A stretch of 64,000 nucleotides of DNA from Pyrrhosoma nymphula. Its lineage: Eukaryota; Arthropoda; Insecta; Odonata; Coenagrionidae. This document shows, one piece after another, positions 26,101-41,100 of the stretch. Position numbers and translations under genes: made by a program. The notes beneath the pieces were generated by a model, which was not told the origin of the DNA, did not search any database, and was given only the letters and a program-made list of their open reading frames with translations. The stretch lies in NCBI GenBank assembly GCA_963573305.1, contig OY754334.1:32357614-32421613 (forward strand), written 5' to 3'. Numbering within the stretch: the first letter of the stretch is position 1; each line of letters begins with the position of its first letter.

Positions 26101-29100
26101 GTAATAGTTCTTAAGCCATAATATTCAATATACTCTAGACTCACGTTATTACAAAGTTAATTGGGTCAAAGAATCAGAGTTTTGTAATAATGAACTTTGT
26201 ATCAATGTTTTTTTAGAAACATCGCATAAAATATCCCGTTGCTAATTTTCTTGTCTGTTCAATCTTTTGTGTTTTATAGCAGTGCTGTGGAAATTTCAGG
26301 TGTGTAGGTATGATTAATGATCAAATGATGTGCAAATATATTAAATCCAACATATTCTAATTTGTAATGAGAAAATCACACTCCACGCAATTCCATGTCC
26401 TAATCGTGACAGTGCGATTGATTCCATGGAAAATTTGCTCTGCTGCTTGGATAACAATTATTTCAGCTTAGTTTAGTGGCACTTCATTGAAAATATCCCA
26501 CTGACTGGGAAGGAGTCCAGACCTCAATAAAGATGCTAAGCGTGCTTGCCTAAAGAAAAAAGAAAGAAAACTGTGTATTGGTGCCCTGACTGTAATTTAC
26601 GTCTCTGTTTGGATGAAAGTTATATACTTTATCATACAAAAATTAGATTTTAAAGTCAACTTTGGAAAATTAGAGGAGAATGTGAACGTTAAAACTTAGA
26701 AAACATAGAAAAACTTAGAACTTAGAAAACATAGAAAAACTTAAAAAACATAGAAAGCATAAGTAATTATTTTACTTTATAGAACTAACCTATTACTATA
26801 ATAATTACTTCAGAATTTATCCATCACAATTGGTGACAATATACATTATTGTTTGCGCAAAGGCAAAATATGAGGGTTTTTTAAATTTTAATACCACAAA
26901 TATGACCACAATATGCAAACTCGTGGATGAGATTAAGGGGCTAATGCACTAATGAAAAATTATAAACGGGATAAATAACATCCTAGGAAGAATGAAATTC
27001 AATGGGTAAAGCACTTTATTGTCGAATTGAAACACATATATAGTCCTTTTTTGCACAGAAAGATTAACACGTTCGGCACTTGAAATGGTATTGAGGGTTA
27101 CAAAACAAGTAGGGACTTCAACATAGAGAGGAAGGAGGCTCTCACTCCTTGCGTTTAATGATTAATTTTAAATTAATTAACAAACCATTTATGTCCTTCT
27201 TATTTCTATATCTATTACTTTTCCACGTCATTAGTGTCTCGGCTAACATTGACGTACTCTGCCCAGTGGTTCCATACGCAACCCCGAATTTATAACTTAA
27301 ACCCAGCATTTACTAGGCCCTGAAGATGCTGAATGAAGAGAGGGAGCTGGGAGACAGAAAAAGGTAGTGGGTGGGGGGGGGGGGTCAAAATCAAAGTCAG
27401 GCCAGGAAGTTGGCGGGGGAAGGATTAGCTGGGTAGTGTGCAGGACCCCCATTTGGTTAGTGACCTTCAGAGGGACAATAGTAGCATGAGAGGTTGGGAA
27501 GGGCTGAAAGTGGAAAGGGAAAAAGACAAGTCCTTATCTTTCGTTTCTTCCCTTTCACCTCACCTCAACCTCTCATCCTTTCAGTGTCCCTCCGAAGTTC
27601 ACTGACACAATTGCCTAATTGTACCCTAAAACCCTAACCCAGCTTAATAGCTTATGCAAAGTATTCATTGTTTACATGGTTGATTGATTGTTAGGGTGGG
27701 CGAGGGCCTTCTGGGGCCCTTTTCGGACTCAGACCACTTGGTCCATTGTGTCATCCCACATTTAACCTGCCTGGCACTTGCAGACAGGGGACAAGAGAAC
27801 TACGTTAGAGGTATGAAGGAGGTGCCACCCCCAACCTTCCCAGTATGGGTATGGAGGGAACTAACCTCCCTCCAACCTTCTCGGTCTGGGTCTACCCTCC
27901 AGCCTCAGGGTATATAGGTCTGGAGGGAGTGCCACTCCTCCATCCACCCCGGTAGAGGCATGGAGGAGGGCCACCCATCCAACCCCTGTCCGGGCCCAAC
28001 ATTGCTTAACTTCGGTGATGTGACGAGAACCAGTGTTTCAACGTGGCTAGACCCTTGTCCTTGTTTACATGGTAGTACTCAAGTTCTTGGTCACAGCACG
28101 GTTGGTAAAGCTATATTTAGCTACGTGTATTAGATATTATATATAAAGTTTTATAATGCAGCGTTGTGGATGCCCGCTTGAATGCCATTATTTATGCATC
28201 AAAATTCGTAATAAAGTTTGTTTTCATTCTATTGGGACCATGAATAAGGTTATATTGGAAATTTTTCAATATTGTTTCTTTTATCCCCTTGTTTGGATAC
28301 CCTTTGATGGGAACCAATGATTTTTCTTCGTAAAAACGAAAGTTCGTAATAATGAGTCTACTGTAATCATATTCTTGTTATGAGATTAAAATCTGTCTAT
28401 CCAATTGAAGTAATCAACATGAATTTCTATATTTCTCTTATAGTATTCAAGCCAGATGAACTTCGTCAAGCTCTAATGCCAACTCTGGAAAAGTTATACC
28501 GCCAGGATCCAGAGTCTTTGCCCTTCAGACAGCCTGTGGACCCCCAAGCTTTAGGAATCCCTGACTACTTTGATATTATCAAAAAACCTATGGATTTATC
28601 AACTGTAAAGCGTAAACTTGACACGGGTCAATATAATGACCCATGGGAATATGTGGATGACGTATGGTTAATGTTTGACAATGCTTGGTTGTATAATAGG
28701 AAGACGTCCCGTGTCTACAGATATTGTACAAAGGTAAATACAACTAATCACATGCTCATAGACATAGTTAATCGCTGAAAATAGATATGGTGTAATAACT
28801 TAATTTTATTTTTCAGCTCTCTGAAGTGTTTGAAACAGAAATAGATCCAGTGATGCAGACTTTAGGATACTGTTGTGGTAGAAAGTATACCTTCAATCCT
28901 CAAGTATTATGCTGTTATGGAAAGCAACTTTGTACTATCCCCAGAGATGCCAAGTACTACAGTTACCAAAATAGGTAAGGATTAACTTCTTATTTTCCCA
29001 GATTGATTCAGTCATTCAAGATATTTTTGAAGTTCTAGTTTTATAGTTTATGTGCAGGCAGTCCCCGAGTTACGTAAGTCTCGACTTACGTAAATCTGTT

Positions 29101-32100
29101 CTTACGTAAGTGGCAACCTTACAAAAAAAAGATGAGAATTACGAAAGTTACAGATTTCGGAGGATGGTTGGCTACTTTCAAGGAGTGCATGTGTCGTAAT
29201 GTTAGTAAGAGCTGGCCTTCCCCGTATTTCTCCGGAGTGAACGTAATTTTGAGAGCACGGACTCAGTTACAGAGTAATTTTTGACTCCTTTTTTTTCGAC
29301 TTCAATAAATTTTGACTTACGTAAATTTCGACTTACGCCACTAGTGTCGGAACGCATGTATTACGTAACTCAGGACTACCTGTACTCTCCTAATCAGTTG
29401 AAAATTCATTTACATAATTGTATGAATATTTATTTCATGTTTTGAAATAGATATATAAGGTGTATTTTCTCAAGGGATTGCATGTTAAAGTAGAAAATTT
29501 TCTTTTCTATTGTCTGGGCGTATCTTGCTCTTGTCGAATATTACTGGAGAAAATCTTGAGGCTATGTTTAAAATATGAATCAGTATTTATCTATTGAAAT
29601 AATTTTGTTTGGAAAAATTTAGGTCTAGAGGCCATTCCATGGTAATATATATATCAAATATGTTCCTATCAAATTAGATTTTGTTTTAATTAAATCCCTC
29701 TTATTAGTATACGCTACACAACCAATATTTCATTCTGCTTTGAGATACAGTATGTTGGTGAACCAGGTGTTCTGGGACCAGCTCCATAACCCAAATTTTC
29801 AATATCGCTACTGCTATTTATTGATCATTTTCAGCTGTGTCGTTCATCAAAAACATATTGCTTAGGTGGGTTGCTTTGGTTTGTCATCCTTATTGTGATA
29901 TACAGTACAATATTGTCAAATGGTCAAACAAAAACAATATTATTATTTTTTAGGGTTCCCTTATTTTCTGGTAACATGCAGTAATTTTGTGACGTTAGTC
30001 ATATTATGTATGCGACTGTGATTACAATTTGCAGCTTGTTTCCATGGAGATATGTATTTAGTTAGTCAACTTCACAATGCACATTATGAAGTTGGACATT
30101 TTATGGTAAAGGGAAGAGTGAGCACTGGCGATACGATGTTATTCTTTATCCATGAATATATGCTGTGAAAGCCTGGCATAGAGTCTAAAGGAGGGTGGAA
30201 ACCTCTCCTTGACATTTTTGAAAAACCAGGAAAACTCATGATAACAGCCTCTTCCTGGAAAAAGCCAGGGATTTTCCTTGATTTTGACATAATTAGGAAT
30301 TTATCTTTGGTTCTCCAGGATTTTTTCATGCTAAGGAACAATGTCAGGTTTATGGTGCAATAAAAGGAACTTGTTCTTATGTTAAGTGTTGTGGGCATCA
30401 TACTCTTTCACGTCAAATCATGAAATCTTCACTACAGCCAACATATGATTTCTTTTACTCTGAACCTTGGTTGTATTGGTTATTAAGCCAATGTTTTTCT
30501 TCTCAAAAATATTTGTATGGAGGCAGCTCCATTTGCCACTTCAACTTGTTCAGCTGCCAAGTCAAGATCATTATGAATCTGCATCCATTTTTTTAAGGTT
30601 ACAATTAGCATAGGATTTCCTTTATTTTCCATAAACATGTTTTTGCACCATATTCACTTTAATTGAATAAGATCACTATGTCTTGAGAAAAGGAGTTAAA
30701 TCGACGAACAAAAAATCAATTCATGCCTAATGACCCTGCTATTAATCACAAACCTTGAAAAAAATCATTTTCTCGTGTAAATCTGGGATACTCGAACTTA
30801 AAAATTTAAGTTTGAAATCCAGTGAACATCCTGGTTTCTTATTTGCTGAGTAGAGTCCAGAGATAATCATATAGATAAAAGATGTGCAACTGGTGGTACT
30901 CCCCTTACTTATGATCAGGATACATTCTGGAGACTTAGTCATGAGTTAGAAATTGTACATTTTAAGTACTTGTGGGTGTTACATTGCCCTCATACCTAGT
31001 CCAACCGCTAATATACCAAATGGTGGAGCTTTGTTTTAAAAAGGTACATACCATTTTTACATGCAATCATTTTAGCTGCATTTCAAAATAGCCATAATAC
31101 TAAAAAATTAGAACATGATTACCCATTTGTATCACTACTTCTAGCTGAACGAACAATGGAGGTGCTAAATGACCCTAGATGTCAAAGCAACAACACAAGT
31201 ACACTACTACGGCTACGAAGATAGCATTACGCAATAAATACACTCTAAAATCTATTTTTATGATTAAAAATGTCCAGTGTTTGTCACGTCAATCTTACCA
31301 AGTGAAGAAAAAAATAAACCAATGTATCTTTGTGCCTAAAATGACCTGAAGAACGACTTCAATGCATTGATTTTTTATCACAAAGAACATCTTTGGTCAC
31401 TAAGATATGGTTTTGATTCTGAATTATGTATCTGCACAAATCAGCTGAAATGACACCACTTGTATCATTTGGTGCTAATGCGCTCAGGGTTTTAAACTTC
31501 ATTGGTTAACAGTCAGTGTGTGTCTTCAAAAATGTTTTGTAGCACTTGTAGAATTTACTCTTCATAAAAATTTCACATTTCACAGAGCAAAAATAAGTCA
31601 CAACAGTGTTGATAGTAGTGCGGCAATATCCCCAGGAGTCTGTTAAAGTTTGCTGTGGCTCAAAGTTTGGGAACCACTGCCGTAAATATGGAATCTTCAA
31701 TGACAATTTTATCAAAAATTATATAGTGTTAACTTAAAATGAAAGTTACCTTATGTCCTCTTCGTATATCATGCCTGTGGAAGGTCACTTTGCTAGCTTT
31801 GGACATGAAAATCTAATCTTAAGAAGAACTTGAAATCAGGGAGCGCTACGGGATATCACAATCAATGTGTTCATCCTCAATTGAACCAGACTTACTTGTG
31901 GAAGGCACTGGGGATTCGGGTTGTGTTGGAAAACCAGACTTCAGACAGTTTCCCTAAAAACTATCTTGAGGAGTACCTGAATGTGGAAAATTGCTCATCT
32001 CTTATCCATCCCTAATAATAAAATTAACACATTATTGCCTAAATCTTCTGGCTTAGCTGTTAAGTGAGTGTGGTCTTTATTTATCCCCCATTTGTTCTGG

Positions 32101-35100
32101 TTCAAGGATTATAGACACAGGTTGCAGGCCTATTTATATACCACTGGTTTTCAAAATCCATTGGATAAAGTGTGCATATTAGGTTTGAATTTTCTGGAAT
32201 GTAAATGTTTACTATTACTGGGGTTCAGCCCTGAAATAATGGGTTATAATATTTAATCTGGGGGTTCGTTGTTGCAAAGCTTCCAGTTTAGTCAGCATCC
32301 ATAAAAGGAGGTAATAACTAAGTGCATCATTCTTTTTCCAGCCCCATTTATTATTTTTCTTTTATTTATGTGCCTTAGTTTCTCCTTGCTGGCCAAGGTA
32401 GCAGCACGGCTTGTCAGTAATTGCTCTCCTGTGGGGCTGCCAACTCTTTCACTTTGCAAATTAGGGCATTAGGCTAACACATGAATTTTGAGGAAACCTT
32501 TTTGTAGAAAGCCATAATATACCTTTAGTTTTTGCATGGATTTTTAATATTTAATAAATATTTAGTAGCAGTTAAGTTATAATTTAATGATTATAATCAC
32601 AGTCATTATAAAACTGCTGTTTCTGCAGGAATATTAGTCACTGTGGAATTGAAGCCGAACACCATCCCAAAGATTTCCAGTATTTTAAAAGTTCACTAGA
32701 TATTCTGTGAAAACTGTTTTCACTACGTTCTATCATAGTTATGCATTTCCAGGATATACAATCATCCATCAAGGAATTATGCTGTGAAAAGCATTATAAC
32801 CGCGATGAAGACATGGAGATATAGGCCATCTTTAAATGTCACAACCCTATTTACAAGCCTGAATTTTATAGGTTAGATTTCTTTGGGGTGTAATTTGAGA
32901 AAAATTCTCCTGGTCAATACTATGATGTTCAGTAGTAAGCTTTTAAATATATTAAGCCTTATAAATTAACAGGCTTCATTTATGCGCAATCCATAGAACA
33001 ATCCAAGGCATATGTGACATTAATTGAGGCATGGTCATTAAATTCTTCTTTCATCAAACAAAAACTTATAAAAAATTTCATCTTGTTGCTGATCTTTGCA
33101 AAATAAGTATTCATTGTGTTAAGGGGATATTGTTTTTTTAGTGGACTTTTTCTCATTTCTTAATTTAGTCATAAGGACTGCAATTTATACTTGAAGAGTT
33201 TCTGCCGCACTTTTCAAATAGGTCAGCACTCGTTGAATAATTATTTTTCACTAAAAATGGCTAACTACTATTTCTGAGTGATAGTATTTAGCCAAAATGC
33301 TCCCGAGTGGCTCTGAAATAGCTCTCATGGCACCATGTGTTAGGGATAAGGGATGTTTATATACAATGAGCTGAAGTTCTAGACATTTCATAAAATTCTC
33401 ATGGGTAGTCAATGATGTTTACAATAATGAGGACAGTTTAGGAAAATGAGAATGTTGGTAGCCATAATATTTTGACATAAAAAAATCAGCAATTTATAGT
33501 ATTGTTTTTTCCATTTATTCTACCCATACCAATCTGTGATTTAATTATTTCACGGGGTGATAGGTTAGCATATTTTTATACCTCATTACATTATTAAATT
33601 TCTGGGGGTCACATCCTGTTGTTTCTCATTGCCATGATGGATCACATAAATGATATTTTCATCTTCTTAGCTGCCTCTATAAAGTTGTGTGTGGTGTCTC
33701 CACATTAGTCAGGTCGTAAAGAGCTCAGCATTTTTTTGATCTCATGTCACTTTCATTTATACATAGAATTTGCTTCCTCTGATTACTGTGAAGTTACCTA
33801 TTACAATGGAAGAAAAATTATCTTTATGATGCTGCTGCAGTCTGTTTGCATTGCTTGATTTTTCCATGCACAAGAGGATTTTGAACAGTTTTGGAACTGA
33901 ATATCATAACAAATATCAGCGCATGCCATATTCGTACAAGTTGACTAGCAATTATTCTGTAGTAAAACAAGCAAATCCGAAGCCTGCTTAGTATTTAAAT
34001 GTTTTATCAGTTACTAAGGAGAAAATAGAGTTGAATGGCTGGCAGTTAGTAAGAAATTAGCAGCTCAAAGCACCCATTCAAATGATCTTTTGAGAATGCA
34101 GTTGGGATTGCACTTAATTCATTTCTTCAACATCTACAGTTGAGTCTATTGAGTTTTGCTCCAACCTTAGGACTTGTCTCTATTGCATTCATTATTTTGG
34201 ATAAATATGTATGTTGAGCCAAGGTCCAGGTTTGGTATTCTGTCATAATCTTCATAGAAATGCCTGAAAAGATCTTCCAAGTGACATTGTGTTGATTATA
34301 GGTGGCATGAATAATTGCAGTTAAGAATTTGCATTTGGTTTTTCTCAATTAAATTCTTATATTATTTGTTATCGGTAGTCATGGGTTTTATTATCATATT
34401 AGGGGTCATATTAGGAGCAGGCGATACATATAAACTGCAAATTAATGATTATTGCTATTTCCATCACTTTTTTAACCTATTTTTCAGATATTTTATTTTG
34501 TTTAATGGACACACTTTTATCATGTGTGTGAAGTTTGATGACTAACTTCTAACGTGATTTAAATAGCAATATCATTTAAGTAATGTCTCAGTATTTGTTG
34601 CTAATATGTATCTTTCCACTTTGAAGGTTTCAATTGCAATTTCATAGATTCTTTTACTCAAAATTACTTTGTAAAACCCTTAAATTGTGTGTGGAAGAGT
34701 AATAGACCAAAAAAATCCTTGTTGTTCAATGATATTAAACGTGAATATTGATGTTAGAAAAATTATTAATTTAATAATTTTATGCAGTTTCTGGCAAATT
34801 TGAGTAAAAATGTAGGAAGTATAGCTAAAACTGAAGAACCATTGTCTCTCCTCAAGTTTTGATTAGTCTCATGCAGGCTGCAAGTTATATTATTTTCTGT
34901 TCAAAGTATAAAAAATATTTCAGCATTCATGGAAAGTACTATAAATTCTTTCTGATAATATATTCCAGAATGCTCTAAAACTAGCTATTATTCATTGTTG
35001 CTTCAAGCATTAACTTTTCTAACTAAATTTATCAGTGCAGTTCACTTACTCGCATAAAAAATTATCAAGTTATCAATTGCGACTCCATATTCCAGGTGTT

Positions 35101-38100
35101 ACATCTATGTGGACTGCTGTATCTCTCGAGAAGAAGTAAGATAACTTAAGCATCTGCTATCCCAAGTAAAATGTTGTTCAGAAGTTTTGTCTAAGGTCAA
35201 CAGCCAAGAAATTTCATCATAAGCATATCCTAGCATTTGTTCTGAGTGCAGAAGAGTATCATCACTAGGAATGGAAACTCAGGATTTGACCGCCGCTGAT
35301 GAAAATTTATTTAGATTTGATTACCAAGTTAGTGCCATTATGTACAGCATCATAAGGAAGCACAGTGTTCTTTCGGTAGAATATGGGCTACTTTTTTTGC
35401 GAATTTCTTAAATCATGTGTGTGCTTTTCTCATGTTAAAAATATTCTTTTCATCATATACTTTCTAGCTCCTGAACATTTTACTGTGTGAATATGTTCAA
35501 TTTAAATGGCAAATTGTTTCAGATATATCACAGAGAATTGTCAGATTCATAGAAATTTCAACATGTTAGCATCTGGTTTGTCGTAGTAGTGGTTAAACTA
35601 AATTTCCTTCAAAGTCAGTATTATAGCAACTCAATATTTAATTTAACTGTTCTAATAGTTTAAAATTTGCATTTTTAATATTTCCAACAGGGAAGAATTA
35701 TCCCACTCTTATATTTGCTGTGACATTCAGTGGAATATTACCAGTCAGAGGTTTAGTGTATCCGAATTCATGTTCTTTCATATAACTTTACATTCTTTTG
35801 GGTTATCTCCACATGTGTTCACTAAAATCCCTGGATAACTGTCGTCTGAGAAAGCCATAGCATGTGGTGAAAGCCCAAAAGATATGCAGACATAATTTAA
35901 ATAGCTTCTGCCAAACATATTTAGTCTTTTGTCGTCAAAGTAAAAGCATTTCTTAAAGAATATTTTTTTCATAGCTCATTTTTCATCTCTGTTTTTCTTT
36001 TGTTTTTTTTTACTGCACCAGGGCCGGGTATGCCAGGGAAACTGTTGCTTGAGAAAGGTAGTGCACATGGTTAAATCCGTAAAGAAATGTTGAGATCTAT
36101 GTACTAATTCTGCCTAATAAATACATTTGTTGCTATTCAAATCCCTTTAAGATAAGGTTAAAATACAGATACTCCAGGAAAGATTATGTTCTTCAATTTT
36201 TAACATTGAAAAATACGACAATTACAACTTGAAAGTATTTATTTGGCTCATATTCCTGGGAATGTTAGGAAGTATCATCAATTCAGAATTCATCTAGTGT
36301 ACAGGTATACCTCGACTTATGCCGTTTTGAGTTACTTCAGTCCCGCAGAAACATCAATTTTTCTGGTTAATTAATGGGTAAAATAGGTCAAGATACATCG
36401 ACATTACAGATTTCGAACAAAAATACCAAAATCCAAAAAACTCGTGTAATAATAATAATTAATGAAATCACATTTAAATGAATTCAAAAATAGTTTTATC
36501 AAGGAAGTAAGTGGTGATTAGAACATATCAGCGAATATGAACATTGATGAATAGAGTAATGTGCATAGAAGCAATGTTCGGTAACCTGCTGGTCGTCAGT
36601 AAGTAGTATTTAAAAACAAAAGCTTTTTACCACTTGGTAGTTAAAGACTTCATATATCCATGTATGATGCCTTTAATGAAAATCAATTTTGGATGCTACT
36701 ATCAAAGTTGTTTTATTGTCCAGTGCTCATCAATGCCCTCTTTCCACAACAGCTGTAAGGACTGATGTAGTTACACCTGTAGGCCCAAAGCACCTTAGGA
36801 ATGCACGTTTGTAGAGCTGGGTCACGTAGTGCTGCCAACCCTGCATCAATTGGTGCTGGCGTTGTAGGGGAGGAAACAGGAGGGGAAATATGAAGTGCGA
36901 TATTCAGAAAAGAAACAAAATTGATAATGGTGAGATATTGCGTTTGATAAATAGAGAAGAGTTTAATTTGCTTTTGAAACCATTCCGAATATTGCAAAAG
37001 GTATCTTGGATATGGGAATTCTAATTTTGTATAATATTATGTGCTTGCGCTTCACTTCACAATTCCTGGAGAGGGCAGCACTGAGTTATAGCTGGTAAAG
37101 CCAATATAGTGGGAATATGTGCAGGGTTTTTACGTTGGTTTGTATGTCATGGAAATGGGGCAAAAAATCTACAATTTATCTGCTTTGAATCAGTATATCT
37201 AGAGCGAATCAGAGGCAAAAGCGGTAACACTGGGAGCTTTCCATTCTAGGTGTTGAAGTTAGCACAGATTGGAGCATTTCAGCGCACACAAATGGTGATG
37301 AATTGATTGATGTGCGCTGAGGAAACGTTCGCTAAACTTCCAATGGAATTCTTTGTTCACGATAGTCACAGCCTAATTTTTGAGTGTAGTTATCAAATTT
37401 GTTACAAAAATACTAATTTAAAAATGTGAGCTCTTCACCACAGAGTAATTTAAAACTTAACATTATACATATTTGATGCCTTTGCTAAAAATGAGCATGA
37501 AAAGACATAGCGGACATGATTATTTTGATATGAAGTTCTTTTATTGTTTATCAAGTCTACTCCAGATATGTTTTGAAGGGTGCTGCCTTAGAGCATAGAA
37601 CTTTAAAAAAAAAACAAAATGAAGCAGGTGCACTATTGTGTTGTGAAATGAGTAGAACAATAGAGTGAATAGAAATGCATTACCAATGTCTGATATTGAG
37701 GATCCCAATAATGCTTCGTCATCTTTCTAGTTACTTATAAATTTATTGCTAGTTATTATTATTTAACTTTTGCATACAAGCATGTTAATTTTTTACTAGT
37801 TTTGAAAGTTTTTAAAACTAAATATTATACACTACTGTAAAATAGTGTATATCATAGTGGTTTATGGGGGTGCAGGATCGACTCATGGTGAATTAACGTT
37901 GTGCCTCACAGAACCAATTAATGATCGATGACGAGGTATGCTGTATACTGCTGTCTCTTTTAATTAAGTTGTGAAAATTATGGTAACAATCTTAGGGATG
38001 ATTAGAAACCAATAATATATGGTGTATGACTAAAAGATTGCAAATGTTCACAAATGAAAGAATTTTCTTTGTTGGCATTTGTTATTTGACTTTGGCCATC

Positions 38101-41100
38101 ATCTTTTAGCCAACTATACTGTTAAAATTCCATGCAATATTGCCTGAATCTTCTGAATTTGTCCAATGTTATATAGGTTTGTACCGTCATTTTTCAGACA
38201 TTTCTATGCTTGAATACTTAGAGGGCTTGCAGGAATGGGAAGACATGATATGAAATTTTTTATAGTTTTGGGGCAGAAAATCAGATAGCCAACCATTGTT
38301 AGAGGTACATGCTGTCATTGTTGCAGTGACAGCACTAGAGATGCATATGAGTGCAACATACGTATTTCATGTGCTTATCAGCCTAATACCAAGTCTGTTG
38401 CCAAAACCGTTCACCCCCACCCAGTTCTACCTGACCCAAGCATCACACACACAGCAGAATGAACTTGGCATTGACTTGGAATGGCAGTAGGTGCTGGAAC
38501 ACCCATGCAATTGGGAGGGAGGGGGTGTGAAGGAAGGAGTATAGCCATTGTTTGGTATCCCATGACCCAAGGTAGCAAACATAGTGAGTGAGGTGACAGT
38601 GAGGGATCATCATTAAAGACTTCAATGGGTCAAGCAGTTAGAGGGACTGAGAAAACTGAGCAGGGTTGCGAAGGGGTTTGGAGTGCGTGAATGTCTACAG
38701 GTTTGCTCTAAGCTGCACGATAATTTTGGTGGTGCCTAGCACTGAGATTTCATACATCTGATCTTCCTCATCCACAGACTGAAGAGATGGTCAGAAGTGA
38801 TGTGGATTCAGCATTTATTTTAATGCAGTGATGGCATTTTTTTTTCTTTGGTTATAAGTTAAAATTGAGTAGTGGAATTAAGTTAGGTTTATGGTTTAAA
38901 ATTCATGGTCTATTTTCTTTCTCTGCTACTTAAGAAAAAATGAAGAGCTTCATGAGGTTGTGTATGAATCTATTGAAATTCTAGCTTCAATTTATTTTCA
39001 ACTTGGGGCACTCAAATATTGTGCATTAAAAGAGGAATTTTAGAAGTTTTAATTAAAAATTATTTATAGAAAGTATAATTTAAACTACTTGTGTTCTGAA
39101 GAAGGAATATTTATATCTGATTAGATTTTTGCTATTTAAAATGTAAATATCCCTCATTTCCCTCCCTTCACCTCCATTTACAGTGATGGGTTGGTGTCCT
39201 AACTTTATGGTAGTATTGTTGAATGTTTTTTGGTCATTATCTGTTCAACAGACTGTTTTGTGAAACCAATGAGAGCAATGATACACAATTTTAGTAATTC
39301 CTTCCATTCATAGTCATGCTTATTGTGGTATCTTGTTACACATTTATGACCCAAAATTCTCGAGTGTTATTTAATGCAGGAAACTGATGGGGTAAAATGG
39401 CATATCAGATCAGTCATCCCAATGTAAGTTACCGTCAACGATGTGGGCAAGTTCAGGGTTCGTAATATTTTTCTTAAAGCTTGTTTTGGTTCAACCCGTG
39501 ACTTGACAATGATTATTGTCGACAATTAGTACTTCATTTCCACAGTTAAGGATTCACTAGAAGTCTTTGTAAATTAAATTGCTCATGAGAACATTTCCCC
39601 TCGTTTGTATTTGTTATGTGAATGAATTTTCATTTATTTAATGGTACTTATTCTTGAAAAGAGTGTTGGAACCCCACATGAATACACATTCCAATTTTAA
39701 AGCTCACGAATTTGATCTCTCTTCTTCAAACTGAAAAATTATAATATATATCAGCTTCTGCAACTTGATGTGTAAAATTATGATCTACTCCAAAAGACAT
39801 GGGAGGTTTCGGATTGCTTTAGTTAGTCCATTGCATAATTGACAGAAAAAATATTTTTATAGTCTCCTAAGTCTTCTAAACTCAGTGGTAGTTAAGTAGA
39901 CTCACACCTTGTAGTTAATGTTGAATGTAATAATGAAATTGAATAAGGTATTGCTTGATTGTATAATAATTGATACTGAAATTGAGCCCTAGTCTTGTCT
40001 CCACCTTTTGTCCTTGGAGTGAATTTCATGAGGCAGTGATAAAAAGATTTTGTCTTCCTGACTGTAGTTAGAATGTGTTGTTTGTAAGGCAGTGATCGAA
40101 GTGTAAGGGAATTTAAAGAATTAGAACTTAAATGTTCAGATTATGTTTGATCATAATATACTTGTTGAGGCATCTAATAATGATATTTTTTATTTGCAAT
40201 TGTGAAACTGATTCAGTTCTCTCTTTCTTTTCAGCCTTAAGCAGTATGGTATTATATCAAATAGGTATACATTTTGTCAGAAATGTTTTAATGATATTCC
40301 TGGGGACTCAGTCACTCTTGGTGAAGATCCTACTCAAACACAAACGTAAGTGACCTTGGTTTTGTCTTCTTGTAAATGCAGTTTCATTGAATTAAAAATG
40401 TATTAAAGTAGTTGTTATTCTTAGGAAACATGGTTGCTTTTTGGATTGATCTTAAATGACTTAAAAGAAGTTCCATGAAGAACACAATGCACACTCAGGT
40501 GTATAAGTCAATGCAAAAAATGTATCAATATAATCATATATTTTTGAACAAAAGAGTGAAATCAAATATGTGAAAGCATTTTTATTAATCATACTATAAA
40601 TTTATCATTTTCAATCTTTGTCTTAAGTCCGTAATGAAGTACTTTGGTGTTCTTACAATCCAAACACTGTTCTTAGATGATGATTGCTGTTCAGTTTCTA
40701 CAAATTATATTTATTTTATGCTTATTAATTCTCACCATTTCAGGGCTATTAAAAAGGAACAATTTGTTGAATTGAAGAATGACAATTTGGAGTTAGAGCC
40801 ATTTGTTGAATGTCAAGATTGTGGGAGGAAGCTTCATCAGATATGTGTTCTTCATTTAGATAATATTTGGCCTCAGGGGTGAGTATTTTACATGGGCATA
40901 ATATCTTATGTATTTTTTTCTCCTGATACGGCTGACTCCCTTAACCCTTTTGCTGTGGTCCACTCGGCGGCAGAGTCGCTCCCCCTGCACTGAATTACTC
41001 CCAGGATTTTTTCCCTCCCATGCTGAATTCTTTCGTGGAGTGGTTGTGAGATTTTCGCATCCTTCGAGTTTGAATCGTAAATGTCCGTTCAACAACAGGA

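Larger units (their letters stand above)
26133..28363. mobile_element. pogo-like element with degraded interior
   Basis: The left end after TA reads CTCTAGACTCACGTTATTAC. The right end reversed reads CAGTAGACTCATTATTACGA, followed by TA. Both continue into similar AAAGTT/GAACTTTCG blocks. The left end has lost the canonical CAG. The interior has no recognisable transposase and contains the GC-rich segment at 27690-28060. Confidence 0.6.
21920..28443 (+). other. nej intron with nested LTR elements and a pogo-like element
   Basis: A 6.5-kb intron. 21920-23350 is AT-rich without clear features. Then follow a probable solo LTR (23354-25696) carrying a nested inverted-LTR retroelement (24419-25369), and a pogo-like element (26133-28363) that contains 5S-rRNA-derived sequence. 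Confidence 0.75.
28975..40264 (+). other. 11.3-kb nej intron
   Basis: Recognised contents are a pogo-type MITE (29055-29382), a hAT terminus at 31679, a fold-back (35796-35881) and a pogo-type end at 36302. A diverged block around 30170-30330 shares CCTGGAAAAA/CCAGG-type wording with 58450-58500 and may be another interspersed repeat. Elsewhere, including 32000-35790 and 37000-40200, I see AT-rich sequence with only short chance open frames. Confidence 0.7.

Noticed and set aside
27319..27345. CTGAAGATGCTGAATGAAG as another hammerhead box
   Set aside because: There is no GAAA box with a pairing stem II in the right place.
34127..34545. Two adjacent 70-80-residue frames in the 11.3-kb intron
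   Set aside because: AT-rich, with no family likeness or splice context; chance frames.
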